DNA of 64,000 nt, taken from NCBI RefSeq assembly GCF_002352765.1, contig NZ_KZ293963.1, positions 3,932,559 through 3,996,558 on the forward strand, in the 5' to 3' direction. A program made the position numbers and the translations under genes. Under the pieces are notes generated by a model. It ran no database searches. It was given only the letters and a program-made list of their open reading frames with translations, and was not told where the DNA came from. Below, in pieces: positions 34,185 to 42,474 of this stretch. Positions within the stretch are counted from its first letter, which is position 1; each line of letters begins with the position of its first letter. Source of the stretch: Alteribacter populi. GTDB lineage: Bacteria; Bacillota; Bacilli; Bacillales; Salisediminibacteriaceae.

Positions 34185-34838
34185 TTATAATTCTCTTTTA
34201 TAGTTCTCATCATAGACTTTGATCGGTACATTTCCGATGGAACCACCTAGTAAGTGTGTTTCTTCTAGATTCACCTGAAACGGTAAGTGAACCACTCTTC
34301 GTTCCCGAGGGGATAAAGTTAGAGATACTTGAGATAAGTCATTCAATTTAGATAAATAAGGCTCTTCGTTTCTATTATGATCTTTTACGTCAATATAAAA
34401 TGCGACTTCATTGCGGCTATGATTTTTTAAAGTTAACTCACATGCTCCTTCGACCTTTTCTTCATCAGAATCCGTTTGAAATTCGCATCGCGAATCTTTG
34501 GCGTTATAATGAATAGCCCCAACGCCATTCATTTGTGTCTGAACGGCCTCTACAACAATCCCAGGAACCAAAATACAGAAAAGCGAAGCAGAAAAAAATG
34601 TCACGAGTTTTTTATTAGGAAATTCGGATATTAATTTGCTTATTGCGAATAAAAATAGGAGGAAAGTTAAAATGCCTACAAAGTTAATACCTTGATAACC
34701 ATTTGACCAAACTGGAATTCCAAGCTGATAAAACATCAGCTCTCCAAATGAAAAACGATGAGGGTAGGGAAGACTTAAAATCATCACTAAGCTTAATAGA
34801 CCTAGGGGGAGCAACAATTCTTTCTTCTTCGTTTCCAT
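34185..34838 (-). CDS. Uncharacterised membrane protein
   Basis: 217-residue protein not recognised. It has three hydrophobic segments (about 9-24, 50-70 and 79-100) followed by a C-terminal domain of about 115 residues rich in beta-strand pattern, with two cysteines (in SRCEFQ and GACELT) that could pair, and a FxVNLEETHLLGG ending like proteins that carry an extracellular immunoglobulin-like fold. An AAGGAAGAG site precedes the ATG. It precedes acylphosphatase on the same strand but 46 bases separate them. Confidence 0.75.
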   Translation of the reverse strand: METKKKELLLPLGLLSLVMILSLPYPHRFSFGELMFYQLGIPVWSNGYQGINFVGILTFLLFLFAISKLISEFPNKKLVTFFSASLFCILVPGIVVEAVQTQMNGVGAIHYNAKDSRCEFQTDSDEEKVEGACELTLKNHSRNEVAFYIDVKDHNRNEEPYLSKLNDLSQVSLTLSPRERRVVHLPFQVNLEETHLLGGSIGNVPIKVYDENYKREL

Positions 34839-34884
34839 TGTCTCTTCCTTTCGTTTCTAGTAGAGCAACCGTAGAGACTGCTCG

Positions 34885-35157
34885 TTAAGGTCGTACGCGA
34901 AAATCTTTCTCTTCGTTTAGAACTTGGATGTTATTCGTGACGATCGCTTCTACCTTTGCTGGGAATTGGCCTTTTTTTAGACGTTTTACAAAGGTTTCAA
35001 CTGCTTTTTCATCACCTTCAGCTTCAAATTCTACAGTGCCATCAGGTAAATTCCGAACCCATCCTTTCATGTTTTCTTCGGCTGCTGTTTGCTGAGTAAA
35101 ATTTCGAAAGCCCACACCTTGGACTTTTCCACTTACAATCCCCTGAATTCGTTTCAT
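34885..35157 (-). CDS. acyP: Acylphosphatase
   Basis: 90-residue acylphosphatase that hydrolyses acyl phosphates such as carbamoyl or acetyl phosphate. The active-site loop GKVQGVGFRNF has the catalytic Arg18, and GWVRNLPDGTVEFEAEG supplies the conserved Asn. The ATG at 35157 lies nine bases after AAGGAG; the TTG three codons upstream has no spacing and is rejected. Cytosolic, full length. Confidence 0.95.
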   Translation of the reverse strand: MKRIQGIVSGKVQGVGFRNFTQQTAAEENMKGWVRNLPDGTVEFEAEGDEKAVETFVKRLKKGQFPAKVEAIVTNNIQVLNEEKDFRVRP

Positions 35158-35310
35158 TAAGGTCAACTCCTTTTTGAAAAATCTCTTTTAATTTTATAAT
35201 ACCCTTTCTATACCGCGCAAATCATTAACCTAATTCATTTAAGACGACGAAGAAACAGACCTTTGATATAATAATGGAGATATAATATCGGGAGTTAAGG
35301 AGTCTGCAAA

Positions 35311-36057
35311 ATGATAAGAACTGTCATATGGTTTATTTATTTTTGGCTGTATTTACTTAAATCTGTACCTAGTTTGATTAACGTGAAACGGTTGCGAAAG
35401 AACAATAAAAATGAGGAAGCTGATGCACGGATAAAATATGAATCTAATAAATGGGCAAGGAGCTTGGTAAAGCTGAGCGGTGCTCGCGTCCACGTTCATG
35501 GAAAAGAGAAGATTCCAACAAATGAGACGTTGTTGATTGTCTGTAACCACCAAGGAAACTTTGATATTCCGATCATTCTTGGATATCTAGACCTTAAAAT
35601 CAGCTTCATTTCGAAAGTAGAAGTGAAAAAGCTTCCGTTAATTGCTTCATGGATGGAAGAGATGAACTGTGTTTTTATGGATCGAAAAAATAAAAGACAA
35701 TCCATTAAATCGATTATTGATGGAGCTGAAAACTTAAAAAACGGTCATCACCTTGTTATTTTTCCAGAAGGTACGAGGAGTAAAGGCGGACCTGTTGGGA
35801 CGTTTAAGCAAGGAAGCTTCAAGCTTGCTACGAGGTCAGGGGCTACTATTTTGCCGGTTACGATTAACGGGTCGTATAATATTATGGAAGCAAACGGTAA
35901 CCTTTTAAAGCCCTGCGACGTCGACGTGACCATTTTAGATCCGGTTCGAATTCATCATCAGCAAAAAGATATGGACGGCATCGCTCTTGCGAACTATGTT
36001 CAAGAGCACATAAAAAAAGAACTAAATCCAATTGTAGGTTTGAAAGAGAATGTTTAG
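35311..36057 (+). CDS. plsC: 1-acyl-sn-glycerol-3-phosphate acyltransferase
   Basis: 248-residue acyltransferase that converts lysophosphatidate to phosphatidate in membrane lipid synthesis. The NHxxxxD motif is NHQGNFD at residues 79-85; FPEGTRSKGG near 150-159 is the second substrate motif. A hydrophobic N terminus (about 1-20) anchors it to the membrane. A TTAAGGAG site precedes the ATG. Monocistronic. Confidence 0.94.
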   Translation: MIRTVIWFIYFWLYLLKSVPSLINVKRLRKNNKNEEADARIKYESNKWARSLVKLSGARVHVHGKEKIPTNETLLIVCNHQGNFDIPIILGYLDLKISFISKVEVKKLPLIASWMEEMNCVFMDRKNKRQSIKSIIDGAENLKNGHHLVIFPEGTRSKGGPVGTFKQGSFKLATRSGATILPVTINGSYNIMEANGNLLKPCDVDVTILDPVRIHHQQKDMDGIALANYVQEHIKKELNPIVGLKENV

Positions 36058-36212
36058 TGCGCTCGTTTAGGGGTTACCCGAATCATTTTATGTAACTAAA
36101 AGAAAAATGAACTAGTTTAAAGGAAAAACGATGGTATTTGTCGAAATGGATTTGAGTAGAAAATGAATGGTTATTCATTCATTTATTTGAGTTTATTATA
36201 GGGGGAATTGTG

Positions 36213-36542
36213 ATGACAGTGAAAGACATGTTTGAAACGCTTACTAGCAGGATGAACAGCAATCCAGAGCATTTGGAAGGGGTAAGTGTTTTATACAAAT
36301 TTGAGCTTAGTGGTGAGGAAGCGGGCATTTATCAGCTGCAAATTAATGGCAAGAAAGCCGAATACGACGAAAGTGAACCGGAGCAATCAGACATAACCTT
36401 GCAAATGAAAGATAAAGATTTTATGAAACTGTCAGAAGGAAATCTCAATCCAACAATGGCGTATATGAGTGGAAAATTAAAGGTGCGAGGAGATCTTTCA
36501 TTAGCGCTTAAACTACAAACATTATTAAAGCACTATGCGTAA
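36213..36542 (+). CDS. SCP2 sterol-binding domain protein
   Basis: 109-residue single-domain protein of the SCP2 fold, a lipid-binding or hydrophobic-pocket domain. The segment SDITLQMKDKDFMKLSEGNLNPTMAYMSGKLKVRGDLSLALKLQTLL is split here as SDITLQMKDKDFMKLSEG and MAYMSGKLKVRGDLSLALKL, both typical. The ATG at 36213 follows GGGGGAATTGTG; the GTG just before it is also possible. Its ligand is not known. The gene ends in a hairpin. Confidence 0.88.
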   Translation: MTVKDMFETLTSRMNSNPEHLEGVSVLYKFELSGEEAGIYQLQINGKKAEYDESEPEQSDITLQMKDKDFMKLSEGNLNPTMAYMSGKLKVRGDLSLALKLQTLLKHYA

Positions 36543-36559
36543 GGTGAAATAAGTAAAGG

Positions 36560-36600
36560 CTAAAGCCCGCTATGAAAACTCCGATAGCGGGCTTTAAAAT
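36560..36600. terminator. Hairpin after the SCP2 gene
   Basis: AAAGCCCGCTAT (36562-36573) pairs with ATAGCGGGCTTT (36584-36595). The stem is perfect but neither strand has a long T-run, so strength is uncertain. It lies between convergent genes. Confidence 0.65.
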
Positions 36601-36621
36601 GTGAAAAGTTGTCTCAAACTC

Positions 36622-36783
36622 TTAAAAACGAACCCTTTGTGGTAGCTTCTTGTTAACTTTTTCAATGGCATGTTTATCGTCGACTTTCTTTTCAATTAAA
36701 TATATAGCTTCTGGGTCATTGAGTAATTGTTTTTTATTTTCACTAACGAGTTCTTCGAAGGTTTTATTGTAACGTTTACGCAT
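36622..36783 (-). CDS. fbpB: FbpB-family small basic protein
   Basis: A 53-residue basic protein starting MRKRYNKTFEELVSENKK and ending KLPQRVRF. The N terminus matches the FbpB family of Fur-regulated small basic proteins, which help a small RNA (FsrA) spare iron in B. subtilis. An AGAGGTG ribosome site precedes the ATG at 36783. It is convergent with the SCP2 gene. No clear Fur box was recognised upstream, so iron control is only inferred from the family. Confidence 0.85.
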   Translation of the reverse strand: MRKRYNKTFEELVSENKKQLLNDPEAIYLIEKKVDDKHAIEKVNKKLPQRVRF

Positions 36784-36960
36784 AGAATCTTTCACCTCTT
36801 TTTAAATCAAATTCTAAATTTTCGATTAATTTAATTATACCCCATTTATTCTAAAAATATGCTGAAAAATTGTTACAATTTTAAGAACTTTGCCGAATAA
36901 TAATTTTTGAGTGAAAAACATATATATGAGGTATCGATGATATGAAGGTGAGGTTTCAAC

Positions 36961-37440
36961 ATGTATGGATATGGGTATGGGCCCGAAAATGGAGGTTACG
37001 GGCAATCGACTCAACCTTCGATAAACTGGTCCACAGTCCTTCGAATGATTCGACAAATTATGAGTAGGGAAAGCATTGATGAGCTGACATATGATTATTT
37101 AAAATGCCTATCCAATAATGAAAAGGACGAACAGCTTATGGACCAAATGTTGGAAGATGAGCGGAAGCATTATGACACATTAAGACGGATCTATGCTGAC
37201 ATAACAGGGCAGTTTCCCGAATTAGAAGCATCGACCATTACTATTCCTGACAGTTATGAGGACGGATTAGGGAGCTTGCTTGAACGTAAATCTCGTACTG
37301 TCCAGCTTTATGTTTATTTGTATTTATACAGCCCAGTACAATACAAAGGGTTGATTTATCCTTTACTAATAGATGAACAAATTCATATGCAGCTTATTAA
37401 TTATTTACTTATTCGAAAGCTATTTTCACAAATTTTCTGA
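36961..37440 (+). CDS. Ferritin-like domain protein
   Basis: 159-residue protein with a Gly-Tyr-rich N terminus (MYGYGYGPENGGYGQ) followed by a four-helix, ferritin-like segment (about 25-158) that contains DERKHYDTLRRIYADITG, with Glu and His in positions typical of the family, and a second Glu/His pair in DEQIHMQLIN. Such proteins occur in spore-forming Bacillaceae, sometimes near coat genes. Metal binding and spore location are inferences. Ribosome site GAAGGTGAGG lies upstream. Confidence 0.8.
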   Translation: MYGYGYGPENGGYGQSTQPSINWSTVLRMIRQIMSRESIDELTYDYLKCLSNNEKDEQLMDQMLEDERKHYDTLRRIYADITGQFPELEASTITIPDSYEDGLGSLLERKSRTVQLYVYLYLYSPVQYKGLIYPLLIDEQIHMQLINYLLIRKLFSQIF

Positions 37441-37441
37441 C

Positions 37442-37638
37442 TTGTACACATAATCCACAACGTTATCCCCAAACAAAACCTTTGATTTATCAGTTTTATA
37501 AAAGTTATGAACAGAATCCACAGTAAGGTGGGTAGTTATACACAGTTATTTTATCCCCAATGGGATGAATGGAACAACAATAGATTGATAGTTTTATCCA
37601 CATTTTTGAAATTCTGTGGATAAAAAACCTGTGTAAAA
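37442..37638. promoter_or_regulatory. DnaA-box cluster
   Basis: Within 197 bases there are three perfect DnaA boxes (TTATNCACA): 37536-37544 (+), 37594-37602 (+) and 37615-37623 (-). Further boxes with one mismatch lie at 37442, 37451, 37463, 37551 and 37630 (-), and a weaker one at 37514. No dnaA or dnaN gene is near, so this is not an obvious oriC. It resembles the DnaA-box clusters that titrate DnaA in B. subtilis. Confidence 0.75.
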
Positions 37639-37838
37639 AGGTTGCGTTTTCCATCGAGGGAACGTTATTTTGTTACTGCATACTAAGAAGAATGAAATAC
37701 AGAATCACCTGACTGCGATAATAAGTGCAACTAAGCATATAGGTTTTTTATCTGTTTCTATCGAAAAGTGCACAAACAATGACAGAAAGTGAAAAATTGG
37801 CTAAAATAAAAGAAAATTGAATGCTTATTCATTTTCTT

Positions 37839-38161
37839 CACACTGCTCGTCTCAAGGTAAAAGCATCCTTGAGATTTAAAAATATGCAGTGAAAGCTAAA
37901 CGCTGTTTTTAATAAAGGTTCTTTTTGCATAGTTTGTTGTTATTTATGGATAAATCGAAAAAGCGAACGGCGGCGACTCCAGCGGGAAAAGCAACACTGG
38001 TTTTCTTGCGACGAGGACCCTAGGAGCAGCTGAAGACCTCGTGATTCCGAACGAAGTGAAGGAAGAACGGATTTCGCACTTGCGTCCTAAAGCGTCCGCC
38101 TGTAGCTGATTCGAGCACTTTTCTTATAAAAAAGCAACAATTATTTGAAAACAGCCTTAAT
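37839..38161. repeat. Composite dispersed repeat upstream of the MBL gene
   Basis: Starts with a CTCGTCTCAAGG...CCTTGAGA hairpin, continues with TTTGTTGTTATTT (left-end-like, about 37931), a GGCGGCGACTCCAGCGGGAAAAG block, CGTCCTAAAGCGTCCGCCTGTAGC, and finishes with AAGCAACAATTATTTGAAAACAGCC (38133-38157), a right end of the 21990-type family. The stretch 37639-38160 has no gene. Confidence 0.7.
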
Positions 38162-38186
38162 AAAAAACCGCTATGCGGTTTTTCTT
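38162..38186. terminator. Terminator hairpin just before the MBL gene
   Basis: AAAAACCGC pairs with GCGGTTTTT (38163-38183) around TAT. It ends immediately before the AGGAGG of the next gene. The same ACCGCTATGCGGT word recurs at 46540-46556 and near 29045, so it may come with the repeat and could dampen read-through into the MBL gene. Confidence 0.65.
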
Positions 38187-38196
38187 AGGAGGCCCC

Positions 38197-39174
38197 ATGT
38201 TGGTAAAAACAAAAGTAGTCGCACCCTCGGTTTATGGACTAACCCTCCCGACACCGTTTCTTGTTGGCCCTGTAAACGTGTATCTTGTTGAGGGAGAAGT
38301 GTTAACGTTAGTCGATGCAGGACCGAAAACGAAGGAAGCAAAAGAGGTTTTAGAAAACGAGCTTCATGAATTGGGTTATTCGTTAGAAGATATTGAGATG
38401 GTTGTTTTAACTCATCATCATCCCGACCATATTGGGTTAATTGAAGAATTTCCACAAGCGAAAGTGATAGCGCATGAAAAAACAAAACCTTGGCTCGAAC
38501 ATGATTTGGAATTTCAAATTAAGAAATCAGCTTTTTTCAAAGAGCTTTATTCTTCACATGGAGTTCCTAACGACATTGTAGCGCTTATTGAAAAATCGAA
38601 TGACTACTACTTAGGTTACGCAAGTTATGCTCAAATAGATGAAATTGTTAAAGAAGGCGATACGATCATTGGATTGCCCGGATGGTCAGTCATTGAAACA
38701 CCGGGTCATGCGCAATCACAAATTTCTCTTTATCGAGAAAGTGATGGCGTGCTTCTTTCGGGTGATCATCTCATTGCTCATATTTCATCTAATGCCATTA
38801 TTGAAGCTCCATATAAAAATGACACGGATCGACCGCGCACCTTGATTCAATACAGGGATTCATTAAAAAAGTGCTCTGAAATGAATTTGTCACGTGTTTT
38901 TTCAGGACATGGTGGCCCTGTAAATGAGCCAATACAGCTGATTGAGGAGCGGCTCTTAAAGCAGGTGGAAAAAGCTGAAGCGATTAAGCGCTTGCTCGGC
39001 AAGGAAAAACTCACGTCATTTGAGCTTTGTATTCGACTTTATCCACAAATGTATAGTAAGCAGCCAGGCCTTACATTATCAGAAACGTTAGGACATCTCG
39101 ATCTTCTTGAAGAAAGTGAAGAAGTATCGGTGTCATTGGAAGAAGGGATTTATTATTACCAAGTTGCCGAGTGA
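38197..39174 (+). CDS. MBL-fold metallo-hydrolase
   Basis: 325-residue metallo-beta-lactamase-fold hydrolase. The metal-binding THHHPDHIG (His73, His75, Asp77, His78) is followed by a GHAQSQISLY metal His and GDHLIAH with the bridging Asp. The C-terminal part has an extra winged-helix-like region, as in glyoxalase II-like LACTB2 relatives. Substrate unknown. The ATG at 38197 is close to AGGAGG (four bases) and the next codon, TTG, is spaced better, so the true start may be one codon later. Confidence 0.88.
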   Translation: MLVKTKVVAPSVYGLTLPTPFLVGPVNVYLVEGEVLTLVDAGPKTKEAKEVLENELHELGYSLEDIEMVVLTHHHPDHIGLIEEFPQAKVIAHEKTKPWLEHDLEFQIKKSAFFKELYSSHGVPNDIVALIEKSNDYYLGYASYAQIDEIVKEGDTIIGLPGWSVIETPGHAQSQISLYRESDGVLLSGDHLIAHISSNAIIEAPYKNDTDRPRTLIQYRDSLKKCSEMNLSRVFSGHGGPVNEPIQLIEERLLKQVEKAEAIKRLLGKEKLTSFELCIRLYPQMYSKQPGLTLSETLGHLDLLEESEEVSVSLEEGIYYYQVAE

Positions 39175-39297
39175 ATGATCAATCATTTTCTTCGTCACAA
39201 AAAAAGATAGGCGATTTTTATCGAAAGTTTTGTTTGTTTTCTCGTTTTGTTGGTAAAATGGAAAGAAGGATAGGATGAAGTAGAGGAGGATTGAACA

Positions 39298-39759
39298 ATG
39301 AAAAACGAGAATTCGAAAAAGAGCTGGTTAATCGGTGGCGTGGCTACTGGTTTAGCAGCGGGACTTATCTTTTTTGCAACAAACAAAAATGCCAGATCAA
39401 AAGTGACGAACACGTTTGAGGCAGTCAGCTGCCGAACAAATGAGTGGCTTCAATTTATTCGTGATAACCGTGAACCTTTTGTCAATCATATTCGTTCTTC
39501 AGCTGAGCGTGTCGCAACCATTGTAGAAGATGCATCAGAAGACATTCAAACAATTGTCGAATCGTCTCAGCAATTAAAGGAACATACTTTTGATATTTTA
39601 GGTACGATTCAAGAAGCAAAGGAAGAGTTTGAAGAGTTAGCCACCAAGTTAAAGCATCCAGACGAGCTTGGAGAAGATCTGGCCAACCTTGAAGAGAGTA
39701 ACCGGAAACAATTCCCTACTTCGGAATCGGATAATGAGGAACCAACAAGCACAACATAG
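39298..39759 (+). CDS. YtxH-domain protein
   Basis: 153-residue protein with one N-terminal hydrophobic segment containing GGVATGLAAGLIFFATN (about 13-29), then a long helical, amphipathic region (about 40-135) and an acidic tail. This is the YtxH layout, associated with general stress in Bacillus. Function unknown. The ribosome site AGAGGAGG lies before the ATG. Confidence 0.85.
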   Translation: MKNENSKKSWLIGGVATGLAAGLIFFATNKNARSKVTNTFEAVSCRTNEWLQFIRDNREPFVNHIRSSAERVATIVEDASEDIQTIVESSQQLKEHTFDILGTIQEAKEEFEELATKLKHPDELGEDLANLEESNRKQFPTSESDNEEPTSTT

Positions 39760-39888
39760 TATTGCGGAAGGGAAACTCACCGTTTCCATTCCTAGCCTGC
39801 TTTCTGATGATGAAGCTTTTTAGATCATCGTATCTCTTTTGTTGAAGAGCAAGCGTTGGTTGAAGAAGAAAAGTGGATAGAAGGCAGG

Positions 39889-39931
39889 GGAAAAGTGATC
39901 ATACTTATTAAAGGTGTGATCGCTTTTTCAA
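39889..39931. terminator. Terminator downstream of the YtxH gene
   Basis: AAAGTGATCATAC (from 39892) pairs, with G-U pairs, with GTGTGATCGCTTT and runs into TTTTT. It lies about 130 bases after the stop codon. Confidence 0.7.
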
Positions 39932-40006
39932 ATATTGTTTTGTAAAGCAGTCGGAGTTATGCTTTATATCTTGGTTCTGATTATGATTGAAGCGGAGGGC
40001 GAGATC

Positions 40007-40114
40007 ATGAGCAAAAGCAAGCAAAAGAACAATAATAAGCAAGGTTCCCAAGGAAAACACAAGACGAGCAGTAGTGCGAATGGGAAAAATGGATATCACT
40101 CTTCACAAAGTTAA
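40007..40114 (+). CDS. Small hydrophilic protein, 35 residues
   Basis: Begins MSKSKQKNNNKQGSQGKHKT and is made almost only of Lys, Asn, Gln, Ser, Gly and His. GGAGG stands eight bases before the ATG and a good terminator follows two bases after the stop, which together argue for a real gene. Composition recalls minor small spore proteins of Bacillaceae, but no family is recognised. Confidence 0.6.
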   Translation: MSKSKQKNNNKQGSQGKHKTSSSANGKNGYHSSQS

Positions 40115-40115
40115 C

Positions 40116-40156
40116 AAAGAAGCACCTCTTATATGGAGGTGTTTTCTTTGTTTTTC
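40116..40156 (+). terminator. Terminator of the 35-residue gene
   Basis: AAAGAAGCACCTC pairs with GAGGTGTTTTCTTT around TTATATG, followed by GTTTTT. Confidence 0.85.
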
Positions 40157-40264
40157 GGAAACGATTTTGCCTCAAGTTAAGGTCTTGGAAAACCACCCGT
40201 TCTTAATTTGAGCATTTAGAAGAGCGATAGTATAATCTCTGTAGGAACACAACCTGTTTCCTTT

Positions 40265-40380
40265 TTGCTGAATTTTTTTTTATTGTTGTAGAAAAAACTA
40301 ACTTTTGTGTAGAATAAATTTACTTTTGTGTTGAATACATACTCTTTTGTGTAGAATTTTATCTCTTTCATGTAGAATTC
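40265..40380. repeat. 21-bp phased repeat array
   Basis: A TTTTGTGTAGAAT-like unit begins at 40265, 40286, 40307, 40328, 40349 and 40370, exactly 21 bases apart; the nine-base core is nearly constant while the rest varies in an AT-rich way. A further 20-base block identical to 40287-40306 occurs at 40754-40773, just upstream of the CitA-type kinase. A shorter array is at 26528-26600. The gap 40157-40815 holds no gene. Confidence 0.75.
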
Positions 40381-40515
40381 CACCACTTAGCAGAAGTTAT
40401 GTTTCCTATTTGCTGAATTTTTTACTTATTGAATTAATTTCATAATTCGTGAAAAGGCAAGTCTGGAGACCGTAGCCTAGTGAAATTGTAGTGTTTAAAA
40501 GCCCCCTTAATAAAA

Positions 40516-40643
40516 AAAGATCTTCTGCGTAGTAGGCCGTAATCTGCGAGACTCCTGCGGAAAAACGGACCAGCTGAGACCCCGCAGGCGTTTTTTCCCG
40601 AGGAGGCTTGGCGGTTCGTCCGCGGAAAGCGAGCAGATGGAGG
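40516..40643. repeat. Bacillaceae dispersed repeat, copy B
   Basis: Inverted partner of 26633-26760, with GATCTTCTGCGTAGT, GAGACTCCTGCGGAAAAACGG, GCTGAGACCCCGCAGG and GGTTCGTCCGCGGAAAGCG blocks. As with copy A, it follows a 21-bp phased array at about 30-140 bases. Confidence 0.85.
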
Positions 40644-40815
40644 CCAACGGAGCTACGGAGCTGCAAAGAGATACGCTTTTTACAATAAGCAGTAATCAAA
40701 AAAATAGTAAGGTTGTGTGCTTTTTAACAATGAATTATGAAAGTGATTCATTGTGTAGAAAAAACTAACTTTTCTGTAGGATATTAGATTTTGGTCGCGT
40801 GAAGGGAAGAGAAAA

Positions 40816-42474
40816 ATGGCTGGATTTGATCGTCACCAAATGAAAAGGTACATAACAAAGCCACATGTACGTATGAGCCTTAAACTGAAAATGGTTTTAT
40901 TAATTGGCTTACTAATTGTCAGTATGCTAACGATTATTGGCGTTTTTTTCTATCAATTTTTGGCGGATTCATTGGAGCAGCAGATTGGAGAGCAGGCGCT
41001 AGGTGTTTCTGGAAGCGTTGCGCAAATTCCTGAGCTCCGTGAAGCTTTTTCAAATGAGGATCCAGCAGCGACGATCCAACCACTTATCGAACCGATTCGT
41101 GAGGCAGCGGGTGCTGAATTTATCGTTGTTGGGAATACGGAAGAAATACGCTACTCACACCCTAACCCAAATCGGATTGGAAGCAGGATGATTGGTGAAG
41201 ACAACGAAGGAGCACTTCTTCGTGGAGAATCTTACGTTTCAAAAGCTGAGGGGTCTCTTGGCCCTTCCATACGCGGGAAAACGCCTGTGGTTAATGAACG
41301 GGATGAGATCATTGGTGTTGTCTCAGTCGGCTTTCTCGTTGAGGATGTCCAAGGTGTTGTTAAAAACTACAGCGACGAACTTTTTTATGCATTGTTGCTC
41401 GTTGTTGCGATCGGCTTTATCGGTGCCATTTTGATTGCGATTTATATTAAAAGGGTATTGTTTGGTCTTGAGCCTGAAGAAATCTCTTATTTGCTTCTTC
41501 AGAAAGAGACGATATTGCAATCAGCCCATGAAGGAATTATTGCTGTAAACAGCAAGGGCAATATTACACTAGTAAATGTTGCGGCCCAGCGGCTTCTCGC
41601 CAGTGAGGAGGAGCCGGTAGATCGATTTATTGGACTTCCCATTCAATCAGTATTACCTAACTCTAAGCTTCCTGAAGTGCTCGTCCATGGTAAAAGTCAA
41701 TATGATCAGGAGATGCAGTTTGGGAACCACATTGTTGTCGTTAATCGTGTCCCTATTTACTATGAGGGGGTGCTAGTCGGTGCGGTGTCCACGTTTCGAA
41801 ATAAGACTGAAATCGAACGCTTAACAAAGGAACTAACGAGAGTGAAGGAATATGCGGACGGATTACGCGCGCAAACACACGAGTTTTCTAATAAGCTTTA
41901 CACAATATTAGGCTTAATTCAGCTTGATCAAAAGGAAGAAGCTGTTGATTTTATAAGGGAAGAAAATAACGTACAGCAAGAATGGATTCGTCTGTTAATT
42001 GAGAAAGTGCCGGATCCGTTGATTAGCGCCATTTTATTAGGCAAATTAAATCAGGCTAATGAACTTCGTGTTCAAATGGACATAGACCCTGAAAGTACAC
42101 TTACTTTTCCACTTTCTAATAAGAAACGGCATGTACTGGTGACAGTGCTCGGAAACTTAATTGAAAATGCGATTGATGCAGTAAAATCAAATCCTCCAGA
42201 TGAACGACACGTTTCCGTATTTTTTACAGATATTGGGCAGGACATCGTTTTTGAAATTGAGGACTTAGGAGATGGTGTGCCCGCTGAGGTTGAACAAAAA
42301 ATCTTTGAACAAGGGTTCTCAACGAAGGAGGGCTCTAATCGTGGGATTGGACTTGCACTGACAAAGCAACTACTTACAAACGTTGACGGAACAATTAGTA
42401 TAGAAGCAGGGAGCGAAGGTGGCGCTTGCTTTGTCATTACTGTTCCAAAGCAGGAAGGAGGAAACTATGAGTGA
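40816..42474 (+). CDS. CitA/DcuS-type sensor histidine kinase
   Basis: 552-residue membrane sensor for citrate or C4-dicarboxylates. Transmembrane helix 1 is about 26-48, an extracytoplasmic PAS domain (about 50-190) has GSLGPSIRGKTPV in the ligand-loop position, helix 2 is about 192-212, then a cytoplasmic PAS (about 230-340) and a kinase core with phospho-acceptor His355 in RAQTHEFSNKL and an ATPase region with NLIENAIDAV and DLGDGVP. It overlaps the regulator gene by eight bases and precedes a CitMHS carrier, so citrate is the most likely signal. Confidence 0.94.
   Translation: MAGFDRHQMKRYITKPHVRMSLKLKMVLLIGLLIVSMLTIIGVFFYQFLADSLEQQIGEQALGVSGSVAQIPELREAFSNEDPAATIQPLIEPIREAAGAEFIVVGNTEEIRYSHPNPNRIGSRMIGEDNEGALLRGESYVSKAEGSLGPSIRGKTPVVNERDEIIGVVSVGFLVEDVQGVVKNYSDELFYALLLVVAIGFIGAILIAIYIKRVLFGLEPEEISYLLLQKETILQSAHEGIIAVNSKGNITLVNVAAQRLLASEEEPVDRFIGLPIQSVLPNSKLPEVLVHGKSQYDQEMQFGNHIVVVNRVPIYYEGVLVGAVSTFRNKTEIERLTKELTRVKEYADGLRAQTHEFSNKLYTILGLIQLDQKEEAVDFIREENNVQQEWIRLLIEKVPDPLISAILLGKLNQANELRVQMDIDPESTLTFPLSNKKRHVLVTVLGNLIENAIDAVKSNPPDERHVSVFFTDIGQDIVFEIEDLGDGVPAEVEQKIFEQGFSTKEGSNRGIGLALTKQLLTNVDGTISIEAGSEGGACFVITVPKQEGGNYE

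Noticed and set aside
37442..37638. Chromosomal origin oriC
   Set aside because: No dnaA, dnaN, rpmH or recF nearby; the flanking genes are unrelated to replication.
40265..40380. CRISPR array
   Set aside because: The units are 21 bases with a nine-base core and no unique spacers of usual length, and no cas gene is present.
40406..40699. Minus-strand open frame of 97 codons
   Set aside because: It is a chance frame in repeat copy B; its sequence is explained by the GC-rich repeat.
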